Origin: Betaproteobacteria bacterium UKL13-2
GTDB taxonomy: Bacteria > Pseudomonadota > Gammaproteobacteria > Burkholderiales > Usitatibacteraceae
NCBI GenBank assembly: GCA_001602455.1
Contig: CP012157.1
Location: 1,855,733 to 1,919,732 of the forward strand
Length of the DNA: 64,000 nt
Reading direction: 5' to 3'
Positions within the stretch are counted from its first letter, which is position 1. Each line of letters opens with the position of its first letter. The notes beneath the pieces were generated by a model. That model saw only the letters and a program-made list of their open reading frames with translations. It was not told where the DNA came from and ran no database searches. This document shows, one piece after another, positions 8,921-17,478 of the stretch. The position numbers were made by a program, and so were the translations under genes.

Positions 8921-11077
8921 TTATGCTTTTAAGTCATCAGTCTGGATCGGCATTTTGCGAATACGTTTACCGGTTGCCGCAAACACCGCGTTGGCGATGC
9001 TGGGGCCACAGGTTGCGGTCACGGGCTCGCCAATGCCGCCTGGCTTCTGGTTTGATGTCACCAAATGCACGACGACCTCGGGCATCTGCGACAGCCGCAG
9101 CACCGGATAGTTATCAAAATTGGTCTGCTCTACCATGCCGTTTTTGAAGGTGATCTTCGACAATAACGTCGATGACAAACCATACGCGACACTCGATTCG
9201 ACTTGCGCCTTGACGATGTCAGGATTGACCATCATCCCGCAATCCACGGCACAGATGACTCTGTGTACCTTGATCTCGCCATTCGTGACGGATATCTCGC
9301 TGACTTGCGCGACATATGTATCGTAACCTTCCATCAACGCCACACCTTGGAAGCGACCGTTGCCGAGCTTGCCACCGGTTTTCCAGCCTGCGTTTTTGGT
9401 TGCAATCTCGAGCACGTTGCGAAAGCGCGCCGCGTCCGAGCCAATCAAGAGCTTCATGCGGAAAGCCACGGGGTCTTGTTGCGTGCTCGCCGCCATTTCG
9501 TCGATGAAACTCTCGTTAGCGAATGCATTGAGCGCGTGTGAGACCGAGCGCCAGTAGCCTACACGTACACCGGTATCGTGAATAGTGGAGTCGACGCTCA
9601 TGTTCGGAATGGCGTATGGCGTGACGGAGGCTTCTGTCATAAACGGGTCGATACCGTTTTGCACGACCGGCGGAAACAGGCGAGAGGTCACTGATGGGGA
9701 TGTGAGCTTGAACGTCATTGCTGTCGGCGTGCCGCTCGCGTCAAGCGCGGCACTCATGGTGTTGAGACTCACAGGTCGGTAGAAGTCGTGGGTCATATCG
9801 TCTTCGCGCGACCAGATGAGCTTTACTGGTTTGCCCACGGCCTTTGAAATTTGTACCGCTTGCACAATGAAATCGACATCGATACGTCGGCCGAAGCCAC
9901 CGCCTAAGAAGGTGGTATGGACGGTCACTTTTTCCTTGGGTAGTCCCGTAATTTGCATTGCCACACCTTCGGCGAGCTGCGGAAATTGAGTCGGGCCATA
10001 GAGGTCGCAGCGGTCGGGTCGAACGTCTGCGGTGAAGTTCATCGGCTCCATCGTGGCGTGAGCCAAGAATGGCAGCTCATAAGTCGCTTCAACTTTCTTC
10101 GCTGCTGTGACCATGCTTGCGGCAGCATCACCGATTTTCTTGACCGACGCTGTCGGCTTCGTCAGTGCGTCGCGCAGGCTTTGCGAAATCGACGCTGAAC
10201 TGAGTTTCGCACCCTGGCCTTCATCCCAAGTCACTTTCAATGCGTCGCGCGCGACCTTTGCTTGCCAATAGGTTTGTGCGACGACCGCAACGCCATCGTC
10301 AATCTTCACCACAGCCTTCACACCCGGCATCGACTTCGCTTTGCTGTCATCGACACTCAAGGGTTTGCCGCCAAGCACGGGGCACTGAACGAGTGAGGCG
10401 ATCAGCATCCCCGGAAGCTCGACGTCAATGCCGTATTGCGCTTTGCCAGTCACTTTCACGGCAGTGTCCAAGCGCTTGATGGGCTTGCCGATGACCTTGA
10501 ACGACTTCGAGTCTTTTAGTGGTGGGTCTTTCGGTACTGGCAGGGTAGCCGCTTTCTCGGCGAGCTGCCCGTACCAAAGTCGTTTTCCTTGCGGGCCATA
10601 CACCGCGCCCTTGTCGGCGCGGCAGTCGATTTCATTGACTTTCCATTCGGCGGCGGCAGCCGAGATCAACATCATGCGTGCCTGCGCGCCGGCTTTGCGC
10701 AGGCTGATCCATGCATCGCGCACGCTGGTTGAGCCACCGGTGAGTTGCCCCCCAAGAAGGGCATTGATGTAAACCGGCGCGGCGGGTGCCATTTCAATTT
10801 GGACCGTGCGTAGATCGACTTCAAGTTCTTCGGCCACGAGCATGGGCATGGCGGTATAGGTGCCTTGTCCCATCTCAGCGCGATGACAAATGATCGTAAT
10901 TTTGTTGTCGGTGCCAATCTTGACCCACGCATTGGGCTGAACCACTTTCGGCAAAGCCTTAGCGGGCGCGGCGGCAAGCGCCGGCATGTAGACGCCGATC
11001 ACAAGCCCGCTCGCCGATGCGACGCCTGTGGCGACGGTGGCTTTGAGGAATGCGCGTCGTTTGAGATTCGTCGTCAT
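8921..11077 (-). CDS. Molybdenum hydroxylase large subunit, IorB/xanthine dehydrogenase family
   Basis: A 718-residue molybdopterin-cytosine-dinucleotide subunit of the isoquinoline 1-oxidoreductase (IorB) type, which hydroxylates N-heterocycles or oxidises aldehydes. A Tat signal is visible (LKRRAFLKATVATGVA, cleavage near ALAAAPA), so the complex works in the periplasm. Molybdopterin-contact segments are seen (GQGTYTAMPMLVAEEL, TFLGGGFGRR), and the catalytic base Glu lies in GGIGEPVTATCG near the C-terminus. The small iron-sulfur subunit gene is immediately upstream, with 2 bp between the frames. No FAD subunit or dedicated cytochrome c gene is adjacent, so the electron acceptor is unknown. 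The physiological substrate cannot be read from sequence. Confidence 0.88.
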   Translation of the reverse strand: MTTNLKRRAFLKATVATGVASASGLVIGVYMPALAAAPAKALPKVVQPNAWVKIGTDNKITIICHRAEMGQGTYTAMPMLVAEELEVDLRTVQIEMAPAAPVYINALLGGQLTGGSTSVRDAWISLRKAGAQARMMLISAAAAEWKVNEIDCRADKGAVYGPQGKRLWYGQLAEKAATLPVPKDPPLKDSKSFKVIGKPIKRLDTAVKVTGKAQYGIDVELPGMLIASLVQCPVLGGKPLSVDDSKAKSMPGVKAVVKIDDGVAVVAQTYWQAKVARDALKVTWDEGQGAKLSSASISQSLRDALTKPTASVKKIGDAAASMVTAAKKVEATYELPFLAHATMEPMNFTADVRPDRCDLYGPTQFPQLAEGVAMQITGLPKEKVTVHTTFLGGGFGRRIDVDFIVQAVQISKAVGKPVKLIWSREDDMTHDFYRPVSLNTMSAALDASGTPTAMTFKLTSPSVTSRLFPPVVQNGIDPFMTEASVTPYAIPNMSVDSTIHDTGVRVGYWRSVSHALNAFANESFIDEMAASTQQDPVAFRMKLLIGSDAARFRNVLEIATKNAGWKTGGKLGNGRFQGVALMEGYDTYVAQVSEISVTNGEIKVHRVICAVDCGMMVNPDIVKAQVESSVAYGLSSTLLSKITFKNGMVEQTNFDNYPVLRLSQMPEVVVHLVTSNQKPGGIGEPVTATCGPSIANAVFAATGKRIRKMPIQTDDLKA

Positions 11078-11079
11078 GA

Positions 11080-11601
11080 TTACGTTCCACTCTTTTTGGT
11101 TGACACATTGGCATTGGTCATGGCGCTGGCTTTGCTATTGCTACTACCCTTGCCCTTACCCGCCGCGGTGTGGATCGCAGCACGAATGCGCTGATAGGTT
11201 CCGCAGCGACAGAGATTGCCGCTCATTGCCGCGTCAATTTCAGCGTCGGTTGGTTTCTTGTTTTTGTTAAGCAACGCCACGGCCGACATGATTTGCCCCG
11301 ACTGGCAGTAGCCACATTGTGGGACATCATGCTCAATCCATGCCCGCTGCACAGGGTGCAAGCCTTTGGCAGAGATGCCTTCAATCGTCGTGATTCGTCG
11401 CCCCGCCACTGCCGATAGCGGCAAAGAACAAGAGCGAGTGGGCTCGCCGTCGACATGCACCGTACACGCCCCACAGAGGGCGGCGCCACAGCCGAACTTA
11501 GTGCCATTGAGTTTTAGATGATCGCGCAACGCCCAAAGCAAGGGTGTATCGTCGGCCGCGTCGACAGAGACAGCTTTGCCGTTCACAGTGAGTTTGACCA
11601 A
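11080..11601 (-). CDS. 2Fe-2S small subunit of the molybdenum hydroxylase (IorA type)
   Basis: Carries two 2Fe-2S clusters that take electrons from the molybdenum site of the partner encoded downstream. The N-terminal plant-ferredoxin-type cluster is CGAALCGAC plus a later Cys (RSCSLP); the C-terminal four-helix cluster is CGYCQSG and CRCGTYQRI. The start is taken as TTG at 11601 because a perfect GGAGGAATTACC stands just before it; the frame is open to an ATG at 11655, but that adds unconserved residues. The mature domain begins VKLTVNGK. The C-terminal tail ([12 protein letters not shown] onward) is low complexity and longer than usual. It has no Tat signal, so it is probably co-exported with the large subunit. 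Confidence 0.88.
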   Translation of the reverse strand: MVKLTVNGKAVSVDAADDTPLLWALRDHLKLNGTKFGCGAALCGACTVHVDGEPTRSCSLPLSAVAGRRITTIEGISAKGLHPVQRAWIEHDVPQCGYCQSGQIMSAVALLNKNKKPTDAEIDAAMSGNLCRCGTYQRIRAAIHTAAGKGKGSSNSKASAMTNANVSTKKSGT

Positions 11602-11697
11602 GGTAATTCCTCCGGTATGTAGTCGCAAAAAAAGGTTCATCGAATTTACGCCCATTCGACCTAAATGTAATGCTGCGTCGCATTATGAAAAATGGCG

Positions 11698-11775
11698 CTA
11701 ACCTGAACACTTCATGGAGGCGCGTTTGAAAGTGGGTGAGTGGACGAGCGATTTTTCGCCTGACCGATCCGGCTA
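11698..11775 (+). repeat. R1 end, solitary (copy d)
   Basis: CTAACCTGAACACTTCATGG followed by the standard arm (GCGCGTTTGAAAGTGGGTGAG, then GAGCGATTTTTCGCCTGACC). The element stops there without a right end, close to the 3' end of the minus-strand hydrolase gene. Confidence 0.75.
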
Positions 11776-11808
11776 ATCACCTCATGAATGAACGCATCAA
11801 TAGGTGCT

Positions 11809-12717
11809 TTAAGGGTTCCTCGGCTGAGCGAGGAATACATCGAGCGCCGCATTGAAGGCGGCGGGAACTTCGAAGTAGGGTAGTGCGCCAGTTTGAAATA
11901 CAGTAAACGACCAATTTGGTTTGGAATCGACAATCGTTTTACCACGATAGTCGGTGAAGTCGCCTCGCACCCCATGTGACATCCAAACCGGTAGTTTGAG
12001 GGCTTCATAAACATGATGAATATCGGCGCTGAACATCGCGGCGGAGAGGAAGCAAAGCGGCGCGTACTCGGCGCCCGGCTGCCGCGTCGAGATGACGTTA
12101 TAGGCCCATAGTGCTTCATCAATGTGATCACTGCCCCATGTGCGCCGCAGAAAATAGTGAATGACACGAGGATGAGTCAGCCCGCGAAAAATCGAACCTC
12201 CCCAGCCGGGGCCGGTCAGAAATTGATGCAAGCGCGGCAAGTAAAGCGTCTCGCCAACGGCCTTTCGGCGCGGCGATTTTCCGTTAAAGCCGGTAGGACT
12301 GACCAGCGCGAGTCGTGCAAACGCAGCGGGTGACTCCATTGCGGCGCGCGCCAAAAATTCGCAGCTTAGTGACGCGGCAAGAGCATCAATGGGCTGGATG
12401 CCGCAGCGCTGATGAATTTGTTTGACGAGGGCGTGCAGGGCATCGGTCATCAAGCGCGGTGTATAAGCGCGATCGCTGCGATCTGAAAAGCCGTAGCCCG
12501 GTAAGTCAATCGAAAACACCGTTCGCCGCTGCCGATAGTAATCATTCAACGGCCGCACTTCGGCCGCCGATGCGGCCGCGTTCACCGTGTGTACCAGCAT
12601 CAGCGGCGGGCCGCTTCCATCAACATAACAACTAATTTTGCCAGCGATGCTATCAAACTCGAAGCGTTCGCCAGACAGGGCATGGGGGAGGGCTTGGGGC
12701 AGGGTGGGCTGGTTCAC
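11809..12717 (-). CDS. Alpha/beta hydrolase
   Basis: A 302-residue cytosolic alpha/beta-hydrolase-fold protein. The strand/oxyanion region PPLMLVHTVNAAAS and the motif SIDLPGYGFSDRS are typical. The expected nucleophile is Ser 116 in LAASLSCEF: the elbow reads A-A-S-L-S rather than the usual G-x-S-x-G, a form tolerated in some hydrolases. The candidate acid and histidine near the C-terminus are not obvious, so activity is uncertain. The start is GTG at 12717; the ribosome site is weak. Substrate unknown. A solitary R1 end lies just past its stop and an R1 element just upstream. Confidence 0.72.
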   Translation of the reverse strand: MNQPTLPQALPHALSGERFEFDSIAGKISCYVDGSGPPLMLVHTVNAAASAAEVRPLNDYYRQRRTVFSIDLPGYGFSDRSDRAYTPRLMTDALHALVKQIHQRCGIQPIDALAASLSCEFLARAAMESPAAFARLALVSPTGFNGKSPRRKAVGETLYLPRLHQFLTGPGWGGSIFRGLTHPRVIHYFLRRTWGSDHIDEALWAYNVISTRQPGAEYAPLCFLSAAMFSADIHHVYEALKLPVWMSHGVRGDFTDYRGKTIVDSKPNWSFTVFQTGALPYFEVPAAFNAALDVFLAQPRNP

Positions 12718-12762
12718 AGAATGTCGTCGTTCCGGGGAAGAGGAGGTCAGCCATGACGATGG

Positions 12763-12906
12763 CTAGCCTGAGTATTTCACAGTTCGCCCGCTGCTTCGAA
12801 GCAGTTGACTCTGAACGATTGATAAACTAATTTAGATCGTTCCTCTTTTGTCGTGGACTTGGGCCGCACGTTTGAAAGCGGGTGACCTTCCAACTATTCA
12901 GGCTAG
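12763..12906. repeat. R1 element copy e (144 bp, internally deleted)
   Basis: Left CTAGCCTGAGTATTTCAC and right ACTATTCAGGCTAG are inverted ends with CTAG at both edges. The interior keeps part of one arm (CCCGCTGCTTCGAAG) and the segment TCGTGGACTTGGGCCGCACG. It sits between divergent genes, so it overlaps the promoter region of one or both. Confidence 0.8.
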
Positions 12907-12915
12907 ACTACAGCG

Positions 12916-13311
12916 ATGACACCACTTCGATTTCGCCTAATGATTGCCGCGTATTTAGTCGCGGTCGTTCTCGCCATTACAGGGCACATCGTGACGGCGA
13001 GCGACTTGCCCGCGCCGCTATGGGAGTTCGTTCGTGTCGCCGATGGCAGTACGTGGATGACGACCTGGGTGGGCGTGCTGTATTTGGTTTCGGCAACGGC
13101 AAGCACGATCGGGCTCTTATTGTTTAAGGCGTGGGCGCGGCGGCTCTTCACCATACTCGCGGTTCTCGGTGCGATGCCTTGGGATGGCCCAGTAGTCTAT
13201 CCGCCGCTTGAGTATTTATTCGTCAATCTTGAGTTCATCCTCGCAGGAGCCATCATCGCCGCCGCACATTGGTCGCCTGTTGGCACATTTTTTGGTGGAA
13301 AACCCAAGTAA
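12916..13311 (+). CDS. Small integral membrane protein, unknown function
   Basis: A 131-residue hydrophobic protein with about four predicted membrane segments (about 8-26, 50-72, 76-93 and 100-122) and short loops. The sequence WARRLFTILAVLGAM is seen in several uncharacterised four-helix proteins. ATG at 12916 follows directly on the R1 repeat, so any promoter or ribosome site lies within or next to the repeat. I do not recognise a named family, and no neighbour suggests a role. Confidence 0.55.
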   Translation: MTPLRFRLMIAAYLVAVVLAITGHIVTASDLPAPLWEFVRVADGSTWMTTWVGVLYLVSATASTIGLLLFKAWARRLFTILAVLGAMPWDGPVVYPPLEYLFVNLEFILAGAIIAAAHWSPVGTFFGGKPK

Positions 13312-13416
13312 AGACGAGCGTTTCGGGGCGAAAAGCCTTGGAAACCCTCGTCGTTACTAGCCTCGGTCAGGCGGACACGGCTCACTTTGGTCGCTGCGCT
13401 GGAACCCAGCCTTCTC

Positions 13417-15111
13417 TCATTCGATGTGTGCCGACGATTTGCCATCATAGGTGTCGCCGTTACCGCCTGCTGCAAATACGGTGAAGGCTACTGGTGCATT
13501 GCCCGCATTATCGATGATGGTCGGCGCGGTGAAGCCGCTGGCACGATTGAGTAGCCAAAGTGTCAAGGTTCCATCTGGACGACGCCAAACGACATCACAA
13601 ACACCGTTGCCATCAAAGTCCCCAGCCGCGTAAAACGTCCATGTTGGGTCTGAAGGAAGCAGGTTGAGATCAGTGGGCGCTAGCGCAAGTGGTGTCGAGG
13701 TGCATGATGCGTTTGGGTCGATGGGGTTGCCCGTGAATTCGGGCAGACTCAAGCCTACGCCCGTGAGCGCCTTCAGCATGACTTGCCCGGTAGATGGGTT
13801 GCGCATCAGGATATCGCCGCGCCCACTGCCGGAGAAGTCGCCAACTTTAATGACGCGAAATCCCGCCGGAATGCTTCCCGCAGACAGATTCGCACAGGTG
13901 CGGTTGGGTGTTGCCATCAATACGCGTATTTGGTTTTCCGGACTAATGTAGACCATGTCCGCTGCACCGTTGAGGTCGAAATCACCTGCACCCAACAAGA
14001 TCCAATCGAGCGGCGCACCTCCACGCTTGCGAACGACTGGTTCTTGGATGTTGTTGTTAAACCAAATGTAGGAGACGCCTGTGTCACGCGGGTCCGGGGC
14101 GAGATAGCGCCAGACAATGTCTCCCGCGCCATCACCATCAAGATCGCCTGCGACTTGCACATCCCACACTGGTTTGACCTGTCGCCACAAGCGCTCGGTG
14201 GATCGCTGAAAGTCAGTCCAGACGCGCACATCGGCAAGTGGTGTTTGTGTGGTGTTCAAAAACACCAAGTCAGATTTGCCGTTACCGTCTAAATCGGTCG
14301 CGGCGATCAAACGGAAATTCGCGCCTGGATCGTCCTGTGTGGTGAATTGAATTTTGTCGTTTACCAACCGCCCCACCAGCATTTGCGGCGACGCCAGACT
14401 GGTGTTACGCAGCAAAATATTCTGCCGACCATTGCCATCGATATCAATGACGCCTGGTTTGACGTTGGTTGTCTTGACGTTGGCGGTCTGCACCAGCGAC
14501 AAGTTCGCTTTCAGAATCGGTGCGCCATTGGCTGGCACGCTGGTCAAGGGTAACTCACTAAACGCACCACCAGCGTTCACAATTGGCAACGCGGCGATGG
14601 CGTCAACCACCGCCATGCTCTCGGTTGCCACTTGCCCGAATACGGTGAAACCACCGTTCTGACCATCAAGGATGGCAGCGTTGTTCGCCAGATTGATAAA
14701 CCATTGCGAGGTTGCACTATTGGGATCGCCACCGAGTTTTGCCATGGCGATGGTGCCCCGCAGATTGGAGCGCGTGGCGCTGAATTCATTTTGGATGGGC
14801 GCGCGTGCTGGCACGTCGGCAACTGACGTATTGCCACCAACCCAGGTGTAACCGCCCCCTTGAATCACAAAGCCAGGAACACTGCGATGAATCAACGAGT
14901 CGGTGTAGGCACCACTGCGGATATAGGCGAGAAAGTTTGCGACGGTGATGGGCGCCGCTGCGTCGTAGAGGTTGATATCGATGGCACCTTGGGTGGTTTG
15001 CAAGCGCACGGTGGTGGCATGTGCGAATGGCATTAACAAAGCGATGCATGTCGCCGCAAGGGCTGAAGAAAGAGAGCGCATTTGTTGGCGGCGCGAGTGT
15101 CGAGTTGTCAT
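13417..15111 (-). CDS. Exported cyclophilin-type peptidyl-prolyl isomerase fused to FG-GAP repeats
   Basis: A 564-residue secreted or periplasmic protein. From ATG 15111 a signal peptide (about 1-32, ending FAHA) precedes a cyclophilin domain (about 35-185) with recognisable family segments (IHRSVPGFVIQGGGY, GTIAMAKLGGDPNSATSQWF). The remaining two thirds are FG-GAP/VCBS-type repeats with Ca-binding-like motifs (DIDGNGRQN, DLDGDGAGDIVWRY, DFDGNGVCDVVWRRPDG). FG-GAP repeats fold into beta-propeller blades and often mediate extracellular binding. The C-terminal part is homologous to the tail of the nuclease at 41-47 kb. Some bacterial cyclophilins lack the catalytic Arg, and here HRSVPGFVIQ retains it. 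It stands alone. Confidence 0.85.
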   Translation of the reverse strand: MTTRHSRRQQMRSLSSALAATCIALLMPFAHATTVRLQTTQGAIDINLYDAAAPITVANFLAYIRSGAYTDSLIHRSVPGFVIQGGGYTWVGGNTSVADVPARAPIQNEFSATRSNLRGTIAMAKLGGDPNSATSQWFINLANNAAILDGQNGGFTVFGQVATESMAVVDAIAALPIVNAGGAFSELPLTSVPANGAPILKANLSLVQTANVKTTNVKPGVIDIDGNGRQNILLRNTSLASPQMLVGRLVNDKIQFTTQDDPGANFRLIAATDLDGNGKSDLVFLNTTQTPLADVRVWTDFQRSTERLWRQVKPVWDVQVAGDLDGDGAGDIVWRYLAPDPRDTGVSYIWFNNNIQEPVVRKRGGAPLDWILLGAGDFDLNGAADMVYISPENQIRVLMATPNRTCANLSAGSIPAGFRVIKVGDFSGSGRGDILMRNPSTGQVMLKALTGVGLSLPEFTGNPIDPNASCTSTPLALAPTDLNLLPSDPTWTFYAAGDFDGNGVCDVVWRRPDGTLTLWLLNRASGFTAPTIIDNAGNAPVAFTVFAAGGNGDTYDGKSSAHIE

Positions 15112-15345
15112 CGGGATACCGTTTTCTGAGTAATGCCTTGCCAAGTTTTCATCTGGCAAAAACCTTATGCACTTTAGCTGATGGATTCACAGATTCTACA
15201 GATTGCCGTGTGCTGGAGAATTTGTCCGGACAAATTCATTCGGCGGCATTCGCTTGAGTATCTAACCGCTCACCCGCAGCGTCGAGGTACGTTGATTTTA
15301 GTCGTGCGAAACAAATTGGCTCGCACCCATCAACCGGATGTTTTC

Positions 15346-16101
15346 CTACAAGCCGCGAAATTGTGATTGGTGAGCGCGAGAGACCTCAATTTTGTCCGGC
15401 AATCCCTTTAGCTTAATGGTCATTTTCTCTGCCTCGTCGCGCACCGCGAGCTCGATACGCCTGACGTTGACAACAGTGCTGCGATGAACGCGCCAGAACA
15501 TTTCGGGGTCCAGCTCGGCCTCTAGCTCGGATAACGGCTTCCGAATGAAGGCTTCGCTATTCATGGTGACCAATCGCGTGTATTTGCTATCGCTTTGGAG
15601 GTAGGCAATTTCTTCGACCATGATAAATCGTACTTGCCTGCCAACACTGGCTTGGATGAACTTCAGATAGCCCGGACTTGCGCTGCTTGCCTGATTGAGG
15701 GCTCGCGCAACGCGCTTCGTGACCTCGTTGCTTGGCGTGTGATCGGCGAGCCGTTGCTTGAGGCGTTGCAGCGTCTTGGCGATACGCGTTAAGCGGATTG
15801 GCTTCAACACATAATCGATGGCACCTTGGTCGAATGCTTGAATGGCGTGGTCGTCAAATGCTGTGACAAACACGAGCATCGTGTTGCCTGAAATTTGCTC
15901 CGCCGCCTCCAGTCCAGTCATGCGCGGCATTTTGATATCAAGAAATGCGATATCGGGTTTATGCCGTTCGACTTCGTTCAGCGCTGTGACACCGTCAGCA
16001 CATTCGGCAACGATATTGAGTTCTGGCCAAAGCTCCTCCAGCGCGTCTCTAAGTTCATCGCGCAGCAGCGGTTCGTCATCGGCAATCACGGCGGTGGTCA
16101 C
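15346..16101 (-). CDS. LytTR-family response regulator
   Basis: A 251-residue response regulator: receiver domain (about 1-120, phosphoacceptor Asp 55 in FLDIKMPRMTG, KP near 100) and a LytTR DNA-binding domain (about 145-248, YLKFIQAS through VHRSTVVNVRRIE). It is the partner of the LytS-type kinase encoded upstream. Translation now starts at GTG 16101, preceded by a strong AAGGAG. A third copy of the same N-terminal sequence begins with an ATG that overlaps the kinase stop (ATGA at 16348-16351), which looks like the ancestral start. Two 125-bp tandem units now separate kinase and regulator. Confidence 0.9.
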   Translation of the reverse strand: MTTAVIADDEPLLRDELRDALEELWPELNIVAECADGVTALNEVERHKPDIAFLDIKMPRMTGLEAAEQISGNTMLVFVTAFDDHAIQAFDQGAIDYVLKPIRLTRIAKTLQRLKQRLADHTPSNEVTKRVARALNQASSASPGYLKFIQASVGRQVRFIMVEEIAYLQSDSKYTRLVTMNSEAFIRKPLSELEAELDPEMFWRVHRSTVVNVRRIELAVRDEAEKMTIKLKGLPDKIEVSRAHQSQFRGL

Positions 16102-16226
16102 AATTCCGCTCCTTCAAAATACGGCAGTCCCTGCATGGACTGCCGGCTCGGCTGGCACCAAGCCAAAACTGTTTGGCTTGGCGAAACCCCAGCCTCGCTG
16201 TCATCAGCAATCACGGCGGTGGTCAC
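16098..16226 (-). CDS. Minigene 2 of the tandem unit (42 codons, begins like the response regulator)
   Basis: GTG 16226 with AAGGAG upstream opens a 42-codon frame that starts with the regulator sequence TTAVIADD, then diverges (SEAGVSPSQTVLAWC). It stops at TGA 16098-16100, overlapping the GTG of the response regulator (GTGA). It may be a leader that couples regulator translation to the kinase rather than a functional peptide. Confidence 0.45.
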   Translation of the reverse strand: MTTAVIADDSEAGVSPSQTVLAWCQPSRQSMQGLPYFEGAEL

Positions 16227-16351
16227 AATTCCGCTCCTTCAAAATACGGCAGTCCCTGCATGGACTGCCGGCTCGGCTGGCACCAAGCCAAAACTGTTTG
16301 GCTTGGCGAAACCCCAGCCTCGCTGTCATCAGCAATCACGGCGGTGGTCAT
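16223..16351 (-). CDS. Minigene 1 of the tandem unit (42 codons, coupled to the kinase stop)
   Basis: ATG 16351 overlaps the kinase TGA (ATGA). The frame encodes MTTAVIADD followed by SEAGVSPSQTVLAWC and ends GLPYFEGAEL. Its TGA at 16223-16225 overlaps the GTG of minigene 2. The first nine codons are those of the response regulator, which suggests that a foreign 98-bp segment interrupted codon 10 of the regulator and a 27-bp stretch was duplicated. Confidence 0.45.
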   Translation of the reverse strand: MTTAVIADDSEAGVSPSQTVLAWCQPSRQSMQGLPYFEGAEL

Positions 16352-17478
16352 ATCTCGATATCTTTCATGTTCGTCTGTCGTTGTCGTGCTGGTATGGTGA
16401 GTGAGACAATCACCCCCCGCGGCGCGTTAGGCCCGATTTCGAGTGAAGCGTCGGCGCCATATAGGCTGGCCAATCGCTCGCGAATGTTGATCAACCCGAT
16501 ACCCATGCCCTTTGTGTTGGCGCGACCAAAGCCAATACCCGTATCGGATACACTCACTCGAAGTTGCTCACCATGCGGTGACACGATTATGTCTGCCGCG
16601 ATGAAAATTTCGCCAGGATCGGCAGACGGTTCAAGCCCATGCTTCACTGCATTTTCGACGAGCGTTTGTAACAGCATGGGTGGAAAAATGAGTTGTCCGG
16701 TGTCATCATTGAGTTGCAGGTTGTAACGAAGTCGGTCGCCCATGCGAATCTGCATGATCGATAGGTAGCTGGCCGATAGCGCGACCTCTCGTTCGAGCGT
16801 CGATTGGGCCTGACGCATTCGTGGTAAGGCGACATGGAGATAGTCACTCAAGTGATCCAACATCTCGCGTGCGCGATCACCGTCGCGCTTGATCAATGAG
16901 CGCACATTGGCGAGCGTATTGAGTAAAAAATGTGGCTCAATCTGCGCCTGTAGCAGCCGGAGTTGCGCCTCGGCGGCGTGTTTGGCACTCTCCTGTCGCT
17001 GGCGCTCCATGGCTTGTTGTGCATTTAGTGCGATTGCCCGCTCGGAGTGGGCAAAATCGCGAACCATCAGGGTGCCACAGGACAGCAAGCCAAAGGTAAG
17101 TGCGGGCCACCAATGCGGCAGTAAGAGCGACCATTGGAAGGTGCCCATCCCAATCGCTTTAAACCAGATGAGGCTGCCGATAAAGGCACCCGATGCGGAG
17201 CCGAGGACCAGCGCACCAACCGCTAGCCGAATTTCTGCGCGAGCACCCTTCCAGTAGTTGAGTAAGGTGAGCGCCGCCGTCGCAGCGGCGTAACCCAACC
17301 AGAGCTGGAATGCCATGAGCAGCCAGTCCTGGGCGGCGTACACATAAAGCATGGCACCCGCCAACAAGCCCACCAGGGTAGGCCAACGGAGCAACCCAGC
17401 GAGGGTGAATTGCGCCAGCATACCGCTGGGCGCCGCTGCTTGTGGCGCGACTAAATAGCGATATAACCATTGGTTCAT
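16348..17478 (-). CDS. LytS-type sensor histidine kinase
   Basis: A 376-residue inner-membrane kinase. About four hydrophobic segments lie in the first 140 residues, followed by a linker rich in Gln/Glu/Ala and the His_kinase domain of the LytS/YehU type with the phosphoacceptor His 183 in QIEPHFLLNTLANV. The ATPase part has the N-box LVENAVKHGLEP and G-box DTGIGFG, then GIGLINIRERL. No extracellular sensor domain is seen, so the membrane part or a partner must sense. The start ATG overlaps the stop of the upstream gene (ATGA), and its own stop overlaps the next ATG, so the three genes form one operon. Confidence 0.9.
   Translation of the reverse strand: MNQWLYRYLVAPQAAAPSGMLAQFTLAGLLRWPTLVGLLAGAMLYVYAAQDWLLMAFQLWLGYAAATAALTLLNYWKGARAEIRLAVGALVLGSASGAFIGSLIWFKAIGMGTFQWSLLLPHWWPALTFGLLSCGTLMVRDFAHSERAIALNAQQAMERQRQESAKHAAEAQLRLLQAQIEPHFLLNTLANVRSLIKRDGDRAREMLDHLSDYLHVALPRMRQAQSTLEREVALSASYLSIMQIRMGDRLRYNLQLNDDTGQLIFPPMLLQTLVENAVKHGLEPSADPGEIFIAADIIVSPHGEQLRVSVSDTGIGFGRANTKGMGIGLINIRERLASLYGADASLEIGPNAPRGVIVSLTIPARQRQTNMKDIEI

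Larger units (their letters stand above)
16098..16351 (-). repeat. Tandem 125-bp duplication between kinase and regulator genes
   Basis: Two complete 125-bp units and the start of a third (start codons at 16101, 16226 and 16351) are nearly identical. Each unit has two inverted repeats: CGGCAGTCC/GGACTGCCG (16122-16145 in one copy) and CCAAGCCAAA/TTTGGCTTGG (16158-16181), and each carries an AAGGAG ribosome site. The visible difference among copies is ATCGGCAATC versus ATCAGCAATC at the regulator-proximal edge. Confidence 0.95.

Noticed and set aside
16158-16181. Terminator between kinase and regulator
   Set aside because: The hairpin has no following T-run in either direction, and the overlapping start/stop codons argue for read-through.
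15892-16726. Plus-strand open frame of 294 codons over the kinase/regulator junction
   Set aside because: It lies opposite two clear genes, and its length results from the 125-bp tandem duplication being open in several frames.
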